Positions 9,767-20,958 of a stretch of DNA of 64,000 nt are shown here, piece by piece. The DNA lies in the NCBI GenBank assembly GCA_913057175.1, contig CAJXNP010000002.1, forward strand, positions 358,641 through 422,640. The letters run 5' to 3'. This DNA is from an uncultured Cytophagales bacterium (GTDB lineage: Bacteria > Bacteroidota > Bacteroidia > Cytophagales > Cyclobacteriaceae). A program made the translations under genes and the position numbers. The stretch's first letter is position 1; each line of letters begins with the position of its first letter. Below the pieces are notes generated by a model. That model worked only from the letters and a program-made list of their open reading frames with translations, was not told where the DNA came from and ran no database searches.

Positions 9767-10183
9767 TCACTTGGAGAGGAGTCTTTTGTGAAGGCGATAG
9801 ACATTCATTTTGTCACCTTCGATAAATTCGATATCATCCATGATTCTCCTCACCAGCATTAACCCAATGCCTCCCTTTTTCTTTTGTCTGACAATGTCTA
9901 CTATAGAAGGTTCCTTATAATTTTCGATGTTGAAGCCAACACCTTTGTCTATAATATCAAAGGTGACATTCTTATTGATGATGTTTACTCTTAGTTCCAG
10001 TTGTTCGGTAGGATTGCAATTGTGGGAGTGGATGATCAGGTTGGCACAAACTTCGTCGACAGCTAAAACGATGGTATTTTTTTCAAGGTCTGAAACTTTG
10101 TGTTTTTCCAGAACCTTTTTGATGAACTGCCTAATGTCACCAAGTCTGTTTTTACTACATGATACTTTAAACCTATATTCCAT
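9767..10183 (-). CDS. RsbW-like anti-sigma/serine kinase (HATPase)
   Basis: Cytoplasmic GHKL-fold serine kinase of partner-switching systems, 138 residues. N-box Glu44 and Asn48 in DEVCANLIIHS, G1 motif DKGVGF and G2 motif GGIGLMLVRR are all present. In RsbW/SpoIIAB relatives the kinase phosphorylates a STAS antagonist and sequesters a target. Its start overlaps the end of the STAS gene by 11 nt. No sigma-factor gene is next to it, so the partner being controlled is not visible here. Confidence 0.9.
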   Translation of the reverse strand: MEYRFKVSCSKNRLGDIRQFIKKVLEKHKVSDLEKNTIVLAVDEVCANLIIHSHNCNPTEQLELRVNIINKNVTFDIIDKGVGFNIENYKEPSIVDIVRQKKKGGIGLMLVRRIMDDIEFIEGDKMNVYRLHKRLLSK

Positions 10184-10514
10184 CTACAATATACTTAGCC
10201 TCCTCTTCAGTTGACTTAATGGTCAGTAATTGATCTAAACCCAAAATTTGGAAAACATGTTTCACTTTTTCACTTAAACCATAAATTACCAACCTAATAT
10301 CTTTATCCTCTAACTCATTGATATATGACATGAATACGCCCAATCCTGCCGATGAGATGTATTCGAGCTCCCGGCAATCAATCAATATTTTTTTATGGTT
10401 TTGAGTGGCTTGGCTGATGGATTCATCTAAATGTATGGAAGAACTTGCATCTACTTCACCTTTCACATGGATATAGTAAATACCTTCCTCCAGCTTACTA
10501 CTTATCTCAATCAT
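10173..10514 (-). CDS. STAS-domain anti-sigma factor antagonist
   Basis: Product of 113 residues, a single STAS domain. The phosphorylation loop reads EYISSAGLGVF; aligned to SpoIIAA (Asp57-Ser58), Ser55 is the likely acceptor and the preceding Asp is replaced by Ser54, a common Bacteroidota variant. Probably switched by the kinase downstream (overlap 11 nt) and dephosphorylated by the PP2C phosphatase encoded 37 nt upstream. Together the three genes look like an RsbU-V-W unit. Confidence 0.9.
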   Translation of the reverse strand: MIEISSKLEEGIYYIHVKGEVDASSSIHLDESISQATQNHKKILIDCRELEYISSAGLGVFMSYINELEDKDIRLVIYGLSEKVKHVFQILGLDQLLTIKSTEEEAKYIVDGI

Positions 10515-10551
10515 ATCATTTGTACGTCTTGAAAAAAATATAGTTCCTAAT

Positions 10552-12606
10552 CTAATTAAATTTAATCAATACAATGGTAAAATCATCTTCGGGAGTTTGT
10601 GTTTCACAAAAATCATATATTTTCTTAACCAGCCTATCCCTAATTTCCTCTAATGGTTTCAAAGTATATTTTTCGAGGTGACTGGCCAATCTTTCATACC
10701 CAAATTCCATCCCCTTACTATTCTTTGCTTCTGTAATTCCATCGGTATACAAAAAAATAATATCACCGGGAGCGTAATTCAATTCGTATACTTCTACGTA
10801 TTCATCAAATTTTTCATTTCTCAATATACCTAATCCCAAACCATTTGTTTCAAAAAATTTTGTTTCATTCTTTTGATGATTAAAATACAAAGTCGGGCAG
10901 TGCCCGGCACGGGAAAACTGAATGCTCTTTCTGTTTGTGTCAATAATATAGTATGAAGCTGTGATCAGGGATTTTTTATCCAGGCAGTTGCCCACAGCTT
11001 TGTTGGCTTTTTTTATAAATTCATCAACCGAAAGGTCAAGAAGGGAAAGGCTTTGAAAAATGCCTTTCATTTGAGACATATGAAATGCTGCCGATGTTCC
11101 TTTGCCAGAAACATCCCCGATGATCAATGCTATCTTATCTTCACTTATCCTGTAAGTATCATAATAATCACCTCCAACTTCTGCTGCGGCTTTTGAATAG
11201 GCAATCATCTCAAAATCACTATTTTTTTCCAGGGTTTCTGGCAACAAACTTCCCTGTACTCGTTTGGCAATTTCCAGTTCTTCTTTGTATCGCTCGTTTT
11301 CAATTGCTTCCTGGATCAGCTGGTAGTTTTCGATGGATATGCTAGCCTGGTTAACAAATGAGCGAATGATTTCAATCATTTCCTTGTTAAAACCATCTGG
11401 TAGATCTTTTAAGAGACATAATTCACCATATTCTCTATCCTGAACAAATAAAGGGAGAATCAAAGCAGATTTAAACTCCTCATCACGAAGATCTACTGTT
11501 AGTTGGGTTTTCCGGCTGGATTGAATGGGATTTGGTGTAACCTGTTTGTCTTTAAAATGATTTTTAATATCTGATTCGATTTTATTCTTTCTCTGCTCAG
11601 AAATCTTGTTATAAAGAACTTTCTTTTCAACGCTATTGTTTTTCCTGATTTCCAGCCATGCGCCACTGGCCACCACTGCACTAATTGAGCTTTCCAGTAG
11701 TATTTCACATATTTGCTCTTCATCCTGTTTGGTATTGGTAGCCTGACTAAGCTTTTGAAAATTAATGACTTCCTCGAGCTTTTGCTCAAAAACGGATGAG
11801 GTGGGAAGGTTAAACAGGAGAACCAAAATTGAAAAAGCAGCATATAGAATATTAAATATAAATAAGGCCAGAAAAGTGACGTTCTCTGAAAGATTCAACG
11901 AAAGGCTAAATCGATTTGAAAGATCACTGATCGTTACAAAATAATACCAGATGTAAAGCATGATCAGCCCGATCAGAAGGATACTTTTCCACTTTTGTTT
12001 GAAATTCAGGTAAGCTACCCACTTTAAATTCACAGATAAAATAATGGTCAATAAAACCAGCAAACCCAGTATGAGATTGAAAATTGTATCAAAAGGCTGG
12101 TAATTGGCAAAAGTCAGCAAAAGGCTAAGAAGGAGAAGAATCTCAAACGTATTCCAAAAACGAATAAGACTTTTTGATTTTTGATACAGAATTAATTTTT
12201 TCCAAACGATAAAAGTAGAGGTTAAAAAAATGATCAAAAGGCCTGTATTGACATCATAAATAAAGAAAATAAGCATTTTGTTGATCAAGGCGGGCTTGTA
12301 TTGGGCAACTACCAATAAATAGCGGGTTATTAATGAACCAATGGTAGCTATCAACCCCGTTACAAAGATTTTCCATATCAGGTCATTGATATTGGTGATA
12401 TCGCTTTTTCCAATTTCCAGGTGATAAAAGGATAAAGACAAGAAGAACATGATGATCAACAACCCCCTGGGAACCAGACCTGAATAGCCAAAGAAGAAGT
12501 TGTTACTGCCCTGATAAATATTGGAGATATCGATCAATGCCAGCAACAGCCACACTATCAAACCCAAAGTGGCTAAAATCTTTGCTATTTGTTTTTTAGA
12601 AAACAC
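10552..12606 (-). CDS. Membrane-bound PP2C (SpoIIE/RsbU-type) phosphatase with GAF domain
   Basis: Probable sensor phosphatase of the partner switch. The N-terminal part has about seven hydrophobic helices (to residue ~280), followed by a GAF-like region and a C-terminal SpoIIE phosphatase with GGDYYDTY, GDVSGKGTSAAFHM, YTDGITEA and DDFTIVLI metal-site motifs. The frame extends to a TTG at 12630; the in-frame GTG at 12606 gives MFSKKQIAK directly before the first membrane helix and is preferred, but the choice is uncertain. Followed by STAS and kinase genes on the same strand. Confidence 0.88.
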   Translation of the reverse strand: MFSKKQIAKILATLGLIVWLLLALIDISNIYQGSNNFFFGYSGLVPRGLLIIMFFLSLSFYHLEIGKSDITNINDLIWKIFVTGLIATIGSLITRYLLVVAQYKPALINKMLIFFIYDVNTGLLIIFLTSTFIVWKKLILYQKSKSLIRFWNTFEILLLLSLLLTFANYQPFDTIFNLILGLLVLLTIILSVNLKWVAYLNFKQKWKSILLIGLIMLYIWYYFVTISDLSNRFSLSLNLSENVTFLALFIFNILYAAFSILVLLFNLPTSSVFEQKLEEVINFQKLSQATNTKQDEEQICEILLESSISAVVASGAWLEIRKNNSVEKKVLYNKISEQRKNKIESDIKNHFKDKQVTPNPIQSSRKTQLTVDLRDEEFKSALILPLFVQDREYGELCLLKDLPDGFNKEMIEIIRSFVNQASISIENYQLIQEAIENERYKEELEIAKRVQGSLLPETLEKNSDFEMIAYSKAAAEVGGDYYDTYRISEDKIALIIGDVSGKGTSAAFHMSQMKGIFQSLSLLDLSVDEFIKKANKAVGNCLDKKSLITASYYIIDTNRKSIQFSRAGHCPTLYFNHQKNETKFFETNGLGLGILRNEKFDEYVEVYELNYAPGDIIFLYTDGITEAKNSKGMEFGYERLASHLEKYTLKPLEEIRDRLVKKIYDFCETQTPEDDFTIVLIKFN

Positions 12607-12819
12607 AGTTGGCCATGAATTACGGCACAAAATAACAGGAAATTATGGATTGAAAAAGAAACCTCTCAGATCGGTATTTTAGACGCCCAAAAATTCATGA
12701 GCACACATAAAATACCAATCTGCATTAGTTCTTTAGAATTGAAATCGACTCCAGTTATTAAAAATTTTAGTTTTTTCAGAGCCAAGACCGCTACGTGAAT
12801 TGAGTTATAGGCTTTTCTG

Positions 12820-14321
<1,502 letters not shown>

Positions 14322-14325
14322 CGGT

Positions 14326-14333
14326 CAAAATTA
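14326..14333 (-). promoter_or_regulatory. Predicted -7 box of guaB promoter
   Basis: The minus strand reads TAATTTTG, a full match to the Bacteroidota -7 consensus TAnnTTTG. About 18-19 nt upstream is a TTT in place of the usual TTG -33 element. The position, about 34 nt from the ATG, is suitable for guaB. Confidence 0.45.
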
Positions 14334-14483
14334 GTTATAAGGTTTGATATGAAAAAATTATTTTAAATAAAGATTTTCATAGGGGTCTTATGTCCAAAAT
14401 ATCCTCAAAATATCATTTATCCTTTAATTTAGTTAAATTAAAGGAATGTGGTGGAAGCTTTTCAATTCAAAATGTTGACTGCA

Positions 14484-15929
14484 ATGAGGAGAATATTTCA
14501 TATAATTATATACCGGCTCACTACTTTAATGGTCATAATTGGATGTGATGACAAAGTAAAAGAAACTGTTAATGACTCAGAGGTTCAACAGGAAGTAACG
14601 ATCAGCACACCCTATACAAAAAGTGATGGCGAATTAGTAGCGCTGATCGATAACAGCCTGAGTAGCTATTTCATTTACAGAGGTGAGCCGAAAGGTTTCG
14701 AGTACGAAGTTTTAACTTTATTTGCGGAAGATCACGGGCTAAAACTTAGGCTAAAAATCATTCATGATAAGGACTATATACTAGATAGCCTGAATGCCGG
14801 GAAAGGAGACTTAGCTGCTGCTAACCTAACAATTAATGAAGCCAGACAGGAAATAATTGATTTTACCAATCCTTTGTTTTCAACCAGACAGGTGCTGATT
14901 CAACGATTACCCGACAATAGAAGGAATCTGACAGCTGACCAGATTAACAAACAGCTGATCAGAAATCCACTTGAACTGGCAGGAAAGGCAATAACCGTTA
15001 GGCAAAACACTTCTTATTTTGAAAGACTTCAAAACCTGTCTGACGAAACTGGAATCAACATAAAAATAGATATTGCTCCAAACTACCTGGTTATAGATAA
15101 TCTCATTGAAATGGTGTCCGAGGGAAAAATCGGATACACCGTATGTGATGAAAATCTGGCTAAATTAATTTGTCCTTCCTTTAATAACCTGGACTATAAA
15201 ACACCAATTAGCTTTCCTCAAAATATCGGCTGGGCAGTTAGGAAAACATCTTTTCAACTACTCGACACCTTAAATCAATGGTTGGAAAAAAAGAAGGGAA
15301 GCAAGGAGTTCAATATCGTTTATGATAAATATTTTGAGGTTTCCTCTAAGACCAGACGAAATATTCGAAAAAACTTTGATCAGATTTCGGGTAAAAATAT
15401 CTCAGAATATGATAAAGATATTATAAAGTATGCTAATAATATAAACTGGGATTGGAAACTTTTGGCCGCACAGGTGTTTAAGGAATCAAATTTTAATCCC
15501 CAAACTAAATCATGGGCTGGAGCTATTGGCTTGATGCAGGTTATGCCTAACACTGCCAAAGAATACGGAGCAAGTACCAATGATCTGTATAATCCCGAAA
15601 TCAATCTAAACATAGGCACAAAGTACTTAGTCTGGTTGGAAGATCAGTGGAAAGAAATGATCATGGACAGTACCGAATTACTGAAATTCACCCTTGCTTC
15701 CTACAATGTCGGCCATGGACATGTTTCTGACGCAAGACGAATGGCTCAAAGCAATGGCATGAACCCTAATAAATGGGATGACAGCGTTGAGCAGATGCTT
15801 CTGTTAAAAATGAAGCCGGAATATTATAATCGACCGGAAGTTAAATATGGATATTGCAGGGGAATAGATCCTGTAAATTATGTGAAAGATATTTTTGACT
15901 ATTATGAACTTTACAGCACACTTGAATAA
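14484..15929 (+). CDS. MltF-like membrane-bound lytic transglycosylase
   Basis: Lipoprotein that cleaves peptidoglycan to anhydro-muropeptides. The ATG at 14484 gives a lipoprotein signal (lipobox VIIGC, Cys21); the frame also opens at a GTG at 14448 and an ATG at 14472. Residues ~55-290 are a periplasmic solute-binding-like domain (GDLAAANLTI, FTNPLF) as in MltF, and the C-terminal part is an SLT domain with VFKESNFNP (catalytic Glu334), GAIGLMQVMP and ASYNVGHGHV. Monocistronic, followed by 392 nt of AT-rich DNA. Confidence 0.9.
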   Translation: MRRIFHIIIYRLTTLMVIIGCDDKVKETVNDSEVQQEVTISTPYTKSDGELVALIDNSLSSYFIYRGEPKGFEYEVLTLFAEDHGLKLRLKIIHDKDYILDSLNAGKGDLAAANLTINEARQEIIDFTNPLFSTRQVLIQRLPDNRRNLTADQINKQLIRNPLELAGKAITVRQNTSYFERLQNLSDETGINIKIDIAPNYLVIDNLIEMVSEGKIGYTVCDENLAKLICPSFNNLDYKTPISFPQNIGWAVRKTSFQLLDTLNQWLEKKKGSKEFNIVYDKYFEVSSKTRRNIRKNFDQISGKNISEYDKDIIKYANNINWDWKLLAAQVFKESNFNPQTKSWAGAIGLMQVMPNTAKEYGASTNDLYNPEINLNIGTKYLVWLEDQWKEMIMDSTELLKFTLASYNVGHGHVSDARRMAQSNGMNPNKWDDSVEQMLLLKMKPEYYNRPEVKYGYCRGIDPVNYVKDIFDYYELYSTLE

Positions 15930-16321
15930 GCAGTTTGATGCTTTCTCTCTAAACCTTAATATCTTTTCATATAATAACTAATATATAACATCATTACTTA
16001 TCATAAAATAAATTTTTGATCACCATTTCATTAGTTTGACTCAATCATTATAACAAACAACCAAAAAAATACTTATACCCACTTTCATTTTACTTTTCAA
16101 CTAAAATAATTTTCATTTTTAAAAATGAAAAAACTTAGTTTTTGAATTTTTTGTCTGAAAAATTTAATTTTTCATATTAATAATATGAATATTTCAATGT
16201 TTTTTAGTATAATTACCAAAATGATGTAACGGGAAAAAACATCAATATTTAGCTTGCCTAATGGTTTGCGTACCGTATTAAAACATGTTGTATTTGTCTT
16301 ATGTTATAAATTCATCAATCA
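15930..16321. other. AT-rich intergenic region with palindromes
   Basis: No open frame of note. It holds two perfect AT palindromes: one of 22 bp at 16110-16131 (TTTTCATTTTT arm) and TTCATATTA-A-TAATATGAA at 16171-16189. These may end the transglycosylase transcript or form operator sites for the methyltransferase gene at 16322; neither has a terminator-like GC stem. Confidence 0.5.
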
Positions 16322-17590
16322 ATGGAAAATTCAAAATGCAGGTTTTGTCAGACGAAATTGGAATACACCTTTATTGACCTGGGCATGCAGCCGCTTTGCG
16401 AAGAATTTGTAAAAGCGGAGGGTTTGAAAAAAATGGAAGCCTTCTATCCATTACATGCTTATGTTTGCCACACTTGCTTTCTTGTTCAGGTTGAAGATCT
16501 GGTACCACCTGAAAAGATTTATGAAGATTACCCTTACTTTTCTTCTTATTCTACCTCGTGGTTAAAACATGCGAAAGATTATACAGATTACATTTCCGAA
16601 AGGCTCGATCTTAACTCTTCAAGTTTCGTTTCGGAGATTGCGAGTAATGACGGTTATTTACTCCAATATTTTAAAGAAAAGAATTTCAATATTCTAGGTA
16701 TAGAACCATCTGGCACCGTTGCAGAATTTGCCATTAATGAGAAGCAAATTCCTACAGAAATAAAGTTCTTTGGTGTTGAAACTGCTAAATATCTTAAGGA
16801 AAAATATGGCCAGCCAGATTTGCTGCTTGGAAACAATGTCCTGGCACATGTTCCTGATGTAAATGATTTTGTTGAAGGAATGAAAATATTTTTAAAAGGT
16901 TCAGGAGCAATTACCATGGAGTTTCCGCACCTGCAAACATTGATTGAAAAAAATGAATTTGATACCATCTATCAGGAGCATTTTTCCTATCTGTCTTTTA
17001 CGAGTGTTTCAAAAATTTTTGAAGCTCATGGGCTGGAACTTTTTGATGTTCAGGAATTAAAAACTCATGGGGGCTCGCTAAGAATATTTGCTAAACATAA
17101 AGAAAACAAGGATATCGAGATCTCGAAGAATGTTGCCAATTTACTCAATCGAGAGAAAAAACTCGGTTTTCAGGAAATCTCATATTACTCGCAGTTTGAA
17201 GAAAAAATCAAAAAGCTTAAGCGGAATCTTCTCAGAACTTTGTCAGACATAAAAGATGAAGGAAAGACAATTGTTGGGTACGGTGCGCCAGGCAAAGGAA
17301 ATACTTTATTGAACTACTGTGGAATTAAAACTGATTTTTTAGACTATACAGTTGATAGAAATCCGGTGAAACATGGGATGTATACTCCCGGCTCTATCAT
17401 TCCAATTTTGCATCCGGATGAAATCAAAAAAACAAAACCGGATTACATCTTTATTCTTCCATGGAACCTGAAAGATGAAATCATGGCACAACTAAGCTAT
17501 GTAAAAGAATGGGGCGCAAAATTTATCATTCCTGTACCTGAGGTTGAAATCATCGAATCAGTCAATGCAGAAGTCTTCGCAGATAGTTGA
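16322..17590 (+). CDS. Class I SAM-dependent C-methyltransferase (NDP-sugar type)
   Basis: Product of 422 residues with the three-part layout of the TcaB9/TylCIII-like sugar C-methyltransferases: an N-terminal zinc-type knot (Cys6, Cys9, Cys49, Cys52), a central SAM-binding domain (SEIASNDGYLLQYF, NNVLAHVPDVNDFV) and a C-terminal domain with VGYGAPGKGNTLLNYCG. Family members methylate NDP-hexoses used in surface glycans or antibiotics, though some act on other substrates. No other sugar-nucleotide gene is next to it, so the substrate is unknown. The 3' end overlaps the convergent DinB-like gene by 29 nt. Confidence 0.85.
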   Translation: MENSKCRFCQTKLEYTFIDLGMQPLCEEFVKAEGLKKMEAFYPLHAYVCHTCFLVQVEDLVPPEKIYEDYPYFSSYSTSWLKHAKDYTDYISERLDLNSSSFVSEIASNDGYLLQYFKEKNFNILGIEPSGTVAEFAINEKQIPTEIKFFGVETAKYLKEKYGQPDLLLGNNVLAHVPDVNDFVEGMKIFLKGSGAITMEFPHLQTLIEKNEFDTIYQEHFSYLSFTSVSKIFEAHGLELFDVQELKTHGGSLRIFAKHKENKDIEISKNVANLLNREKKLGFQEISYYSQFEEKIKKLKRNLLRTLSDIKDEGKTIVGYGAPGKGNTLLNYCGIKTDFLDYTVDRNPVKHGMYTPGSIIPILHPDEIKKTKPDYIFILPWNLKDEIMAQLSYVKEWGAKFIIPVPEVEIIESVNAEVFADS

Positions 17591-18002
17591 TCTGACCAAG
17601 GTGATAATTTAAATGCCCTGATAAATGCATTAAGAAATAGGAAGTTGTCATATCATAACCGAATACCTGAACCGGGAATTTTACTTGTAGAATTCCCGGT
17701 TCTATTTCCATAAATCTTTCCTCAATTAGCCTGATCGTTTCTTCAATTTTGCGTATCAATTCGATCTGAGGTACATTCCTTGCTCCAAATTCAAATTCCC
17801 GATCCCTGATGTATCCTGTCTCAAGTATAACAGCTCCAATAAAATGATTCAGATTTCCTACAAGGTGCAGGCACAAGTTCCCTGCAGAATTTTTCACTTC
17901 CCCCTGGATTTTCCACAAATCTTCTTCTTTGGAAAATAAAGAGACTTCATCTTTTAATTTACCAAGATCACGGATAAATAATGACTGAAGTTCCTGTAAC
18001 AT
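17562..18002 (-). CDS. DinB-like helical-bundle protein
   Basis: Product of 146 residues with the four-helix DinB/DUF1572-type pattern: CLHLVGNLNHFIGAVIL and LMHLSGHLNYHLGQINYLRRLLH place histidines (NLNHFIG, HLSGHLNYHLGQ) where this superfamily binds a metal. Such proteins include thiol-dependent transferases, but the substrate cannot be read from sequence. The gene lies directly after the M49 peptidase gene on the minus strand (no gap) and its 3' end contains a 12-bp inverted repeat. Confidence 0.75.
   Translation of the reverse strand: MLQELQSLFIRDLGKLKDEVSLFSKEEDLWKIQGEVKNSAGNLCLHLVGNLNHFIGAVILETGYIRDREFEFGARNVPQIELIRKIEETIRLIEERFMEIEPGILQVKFPVQVFGYDMTTSYFLMHLSGHLNYHLGQINYLRRLLH
17669..17702. 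repeat. 12-bp perfect inverted repeat inside the DinB-like coding region
   Basis: GAACCGGGAATT (17669-17680) and AATTCCCGGTTC (17691-17702) flank a 10-nt loop. It encodes EPGILQVKFPVQ on the minus strand. It also lies 79 nt past the stop of the convergent methyltransferase gene, so it could block or end that incoming transcript. Confidence 0.6.
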
Positions 18003-19685
18003 TTAGTTTAAGTTTAATACATCAACTCCCTGTTCAAAAACGATATCGACAGGAATATTGGCTTCGTTTAGTCGATCAAGATCCTTTTGCAGATCATCTG
18101 TGATCATTGCCATTTCAACCAGTAGCTTTCCAGCTGCTTCATAATCACCATCCCCCTGGATGACCAATATTTTATTAGAAAGGGCGTCTACAGCACTCTT
18201 CATATTTTCAAAATTAACAGAATAAAAACCCGTTGATTCATCAAATTCGAAAGCTCCATGATCTTTAAAGAAATTGAATCTGACCATGTTGGCCTTTCCA
18301 TGAGCGCTGGTCGCGCCAAACCGAACAGATCGAAAAATACCTGCCATAAAAGTAACATAATAGTCATTTAATTCACCATCCAACTCGCCTTTTTCAAGCA
18401 ATTTTGAGATCATATATAAACCGAGAATATCTGCTTTTCCTTCCTCCATAGCTGAATAGTGTTCCTTCAATGCCCTTCTGACAGTAATGGTATCATCTAT
18501 CACCAACTTAATTCCAAGACCATGAGCAACTTCATGAAACATGGTGTTTGCGAAAAAAGCATCAAAAGTAATATACTCTCTTTGTTCAGGCGCAATTAGC
18601 ACATCCGAGATAGGAATTAATATTTTATCAAACTTGGCTTTCATAGCATTTTTAAGCTGCAAACGCCTGCTGCCTTTTGCCAATTGGACTCTTTCATCGT
18701 TTGGAAGATTGATAGCTATCGTCTTACTCCCTGAATTGCAATCTCCTGCATAGTAAACTACATCATATGCATTGAGATCTGCATCGGTGCCGGGCTCTTC
18801 CTGCTTGTATCGATCCTCCACGGGGATACCCTGCTGCAATTCCGGTAGAAATGCAGCATACTTTGAAAGGCGGTCGCTCCATTCCATATCCTTAATCAAA
18901 ACATAAGCTTCATGAGCAGATTTGTAATTATAAAGCTGATCTTCATAATTTTCGATTGGCCCGATCACCACATCGATCTGATTTGTCTTCATATCCATCC
19001 ATGCCATATCACTTTCAAAATATTCGTCTGTCCGTAGTGCTTCTGCTCTTAGCTTAAGGTATTTTTTAAAACCCTCATCCTCCGCCAATTTAGCTGCACT
19101 ATCCAATAAAATAGCAGCTTTCAATGTTCTTTCGCGAAAAGCTTCATGATAAGGAATGGTATACATCGATCCATCTTCCTTCCGTCTAAGTAAGGTATAT
19201 TGGCTTGCTTTTTCAGGAAGATTTGCATTCTCAAACTCTTCTTTTGTCATATCCTGTGGATAAAAGTTTGCAGTTAAAGGTTTTTTTCCCACCCCTTCGA
19301 TAAATGGACTATTTCCATCCAGCCTGTCCCACGGGCCATAATTTATCATGACAAATTTCCTTGTATCCTCATTTTCAATACTATTTAATAGCTCCTCCTT
19401 GTTCCCATAGGCCTCTTCCCAGAAAATAGCATCCATTTGTTTGGCAGCTTCGATTAAAAGTGGAATCATTTTTCTTTGGTTTTCACTCAAGGAAGAGAGG
19501 TCCGACTCCAATTTAAAGGATGTGTATTTATTTAATTTCTCACCCATATCAACCGAATCTATAGCAGTTAGCTTCTTATCCCGTACTGGTGGCGTGCAAT
19601 TCATAGAAAAAATTAATATTATAAAGGGAATTAAGACCGTAATATTTCTCCACGCTCCGTTTAAAAATGATTTTATGATTTTCAT
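18003..19685 (-). CDS. Dipeptidyl-peptidase III-like metallopeptidase (M49), lipoprotein
   Basis: Zinc peptidase-like protein of 560 residues. A lipoprotein signal ends at Cys30 (SMNC), so it should be membrane-anchored outside the cytoplasm. The metal motif is HEVAH (His384, Glu385, His388) followed by GLGIK, with the downstream EEGKAD helix providing the third ligand; classical DPP III has HExxGH with one more residue, so this is the shorter Bacteroidota/plant-Nudix-like form. Upstream signatures YYAGDCNSGSKTIAINLPND fit the family. Followed directly by the DinB-like gene. Confidence 0.85.
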   Translation of the reverse strand: MKIIKSFLNGAWRNITVLIPFIILIFSMNCTPPVRDKKLTAIDSVDMGEKLNKYTSFKLESDLSSLSENQRKMIPLLIEAAKQMDAIFWEEAYGNKEELLNSIENEDTRKFVMINYGPWDRLDGNSPFIEGVGKKPLTANFYPQDMTKEEFENANLPEKASQYTLLRRKEDGSMYTIPYHEAFRERTLKAAILLDSAAKLAEDEGFKKYLKLRAEALRTDEYFESDMAWMDMKTNQIDVVIGPIENYEDQLYNYKSAHEAYVLIKDMEWSDRLSKYAAFLPELQQGIPVEDRYKQEEPGTDADLNAYDVVYYAGDCNSGSKTIAINLPNDERVQLAKGSRRLQLKNAMKAKFDKILIPISDVLIAPEQREYITFDAFFANTMFHEVAHGLGIKLVIDDTITVRRALKEHYSAMEEGKADILGLYMISKLLEKGELDGELNDYYVTFMAGIFRSVRFGATSAHGKANMVRFNFFKDHGAFEFDESTGFYSVNFENMKSAVDALSNKILVIQGDGDYEAAGKLLVEMAMITDDLQKDLDRLNEANIPVDIVFEQGVDVLNLN

Positions 19686-19755
19686 ATCCCAGTATTTAGC
19701 TATCGTACGTTAATTAATTGGTAAATTTAATCATAGGGATGACAAAACCGAATGG

Positions 19756-20958
19756 ATGAAGAAGTTCGTTGTAATACTATTTTGTTTCATAGTGCAAGTG
19801 GCCTGGTCACAAAACGATGAGATTCTCACTCCGGAAAAACACTTCCGACTGGCTGATAAATTATTTGCCGAAAACAATTGTGAATCTGCGTTGGATCATG
19901 TGAACAAAACCATCGCCTTCAGAGTGGATGATTGGGACGCTTATGAATTGCGGGCGATGATCTATGAATGCCTGGGCAAATTTGAAAAGGCGCTGACTGA
20001 TTATTCCATTTTGGTCTATCAATTTCCGGAAAGAGCAGAGTTTTTATTTAGCAGGGGAGAATTGAATTATCGAAATGCTAAGTATGAAGCAGCGATTGAT
20101 GATTTAACAAAAGCGTTGGAATTGCCTGTGACGGAAACCAATAAGGTATATTTTTCCATTGCAACCGGAGACCAGGGAATATCTGGCATTTCGACGATTA
20201 AAACCATGCAGGCTGAAATGCATAATTATATTGGTTTATCCTTTCATGAATTAGGTGAATATGATAGTGCCATCTATCATTTTACTGTGTCAATCGGATA
20301 CTTTCAAAACTCGCAATATTTCAATAATCGCGCATTGTCTTATATGGAAATGGGCAATCTTGAAGCTGCAACAAGGAATTACGAACAAGCTCTTTCCATT
20401 AATAAATATGATCAGGTAGCTCAATATAATTTGATCAGTCTTTATGGAAAACAAAAAAAATTCAAGGAACAGGAAGTCTTATTAAATGAAATAGGAATGG
20501 ACGTAAAACTACCCGAAATACACGTTTTCAAGGGAGTTTCGGCCTTTCAAAAGGGTGATTATCGAAATGCTATTGATTATTACGACAGGGCAATTAATCT
20601 CGACAAGGAGAACGAAGAATACTATATCTATCGTGGTCAGGCATATGAAAAATTAAAACGATTAGAAAGGGCGCAAAATGATTATCGTCACGCGATTGAG
20701 TTGAAGCAAAATTCTTCAGGCGCTTACTTTGGATTGGCAAATACTTATTATAAAATGAACGAACTGGACAGTGCCATAATGGGTTATGATCTAGCCATCC
20801 TGTACGATCCAAACTTTGACAAAGCTTACCTCAACCGGGGTATTACTTATCTGAGAAAAAAGGAATTTACAAAAGCCTGCCCTGATATTATGAAAGCGAA
20901 AGAATATGGCCTTCCGGAAGCGGAAGAAATGTTCCGATTGAAATGCAATGAAAATTAA
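19756..20958 (+). CDS. Secreted tetratricopeptide-repeat protein
   Basis: Product of 400 residues with a cleavable signal (MKKFVVILFCFIVQVAWSQ) and then TPR units across the whole length, for example WDAYELRAMIYECLGKFEKA, EYYIYRGQAYEKLKRLERA and KAYLNRGITYLRKKEFTKA. TPR arrays mediate protein contacts; no enzyme domain is seen. Its 3' end overlaps the convergent DUF3859 gene by 4 nt. Role unknown. Confidence 0.85.
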   Translation: MKKFVVILFCFIVQVAWSQNDEILTPEKHFRLADKLFAENNCESALDHVNKTIAFRVDDWDAYELRAMIYECLGKFEKALTDYSILVYQFPERAEFLFSRGELNYRNAKYEAAIDDLTKALELPVTETNKVYFSIATGDQGISGISTIKTMQAEMHNYIGLSFHELGEYDSAIYHFTVSIGYFQNSQYFNNRALSYMEMGNLEAATRNYEQALSINKYDQVAQYNLISLYGKQKKFKEQEVLLNEIGMDVKLPEIHVFKGVSAFQKGDYRNAIDYYDRAINLDKENEEYYIYRGQAYEKLKRLERAQNDYRHAIELKQNSSGAYFGLANTYYKMNELDSAIMGYDLAILYDPNFDKAYLNRGITYLRKKEFTKACPDIMKAKEYGLPEAEEMFRLKCNEN

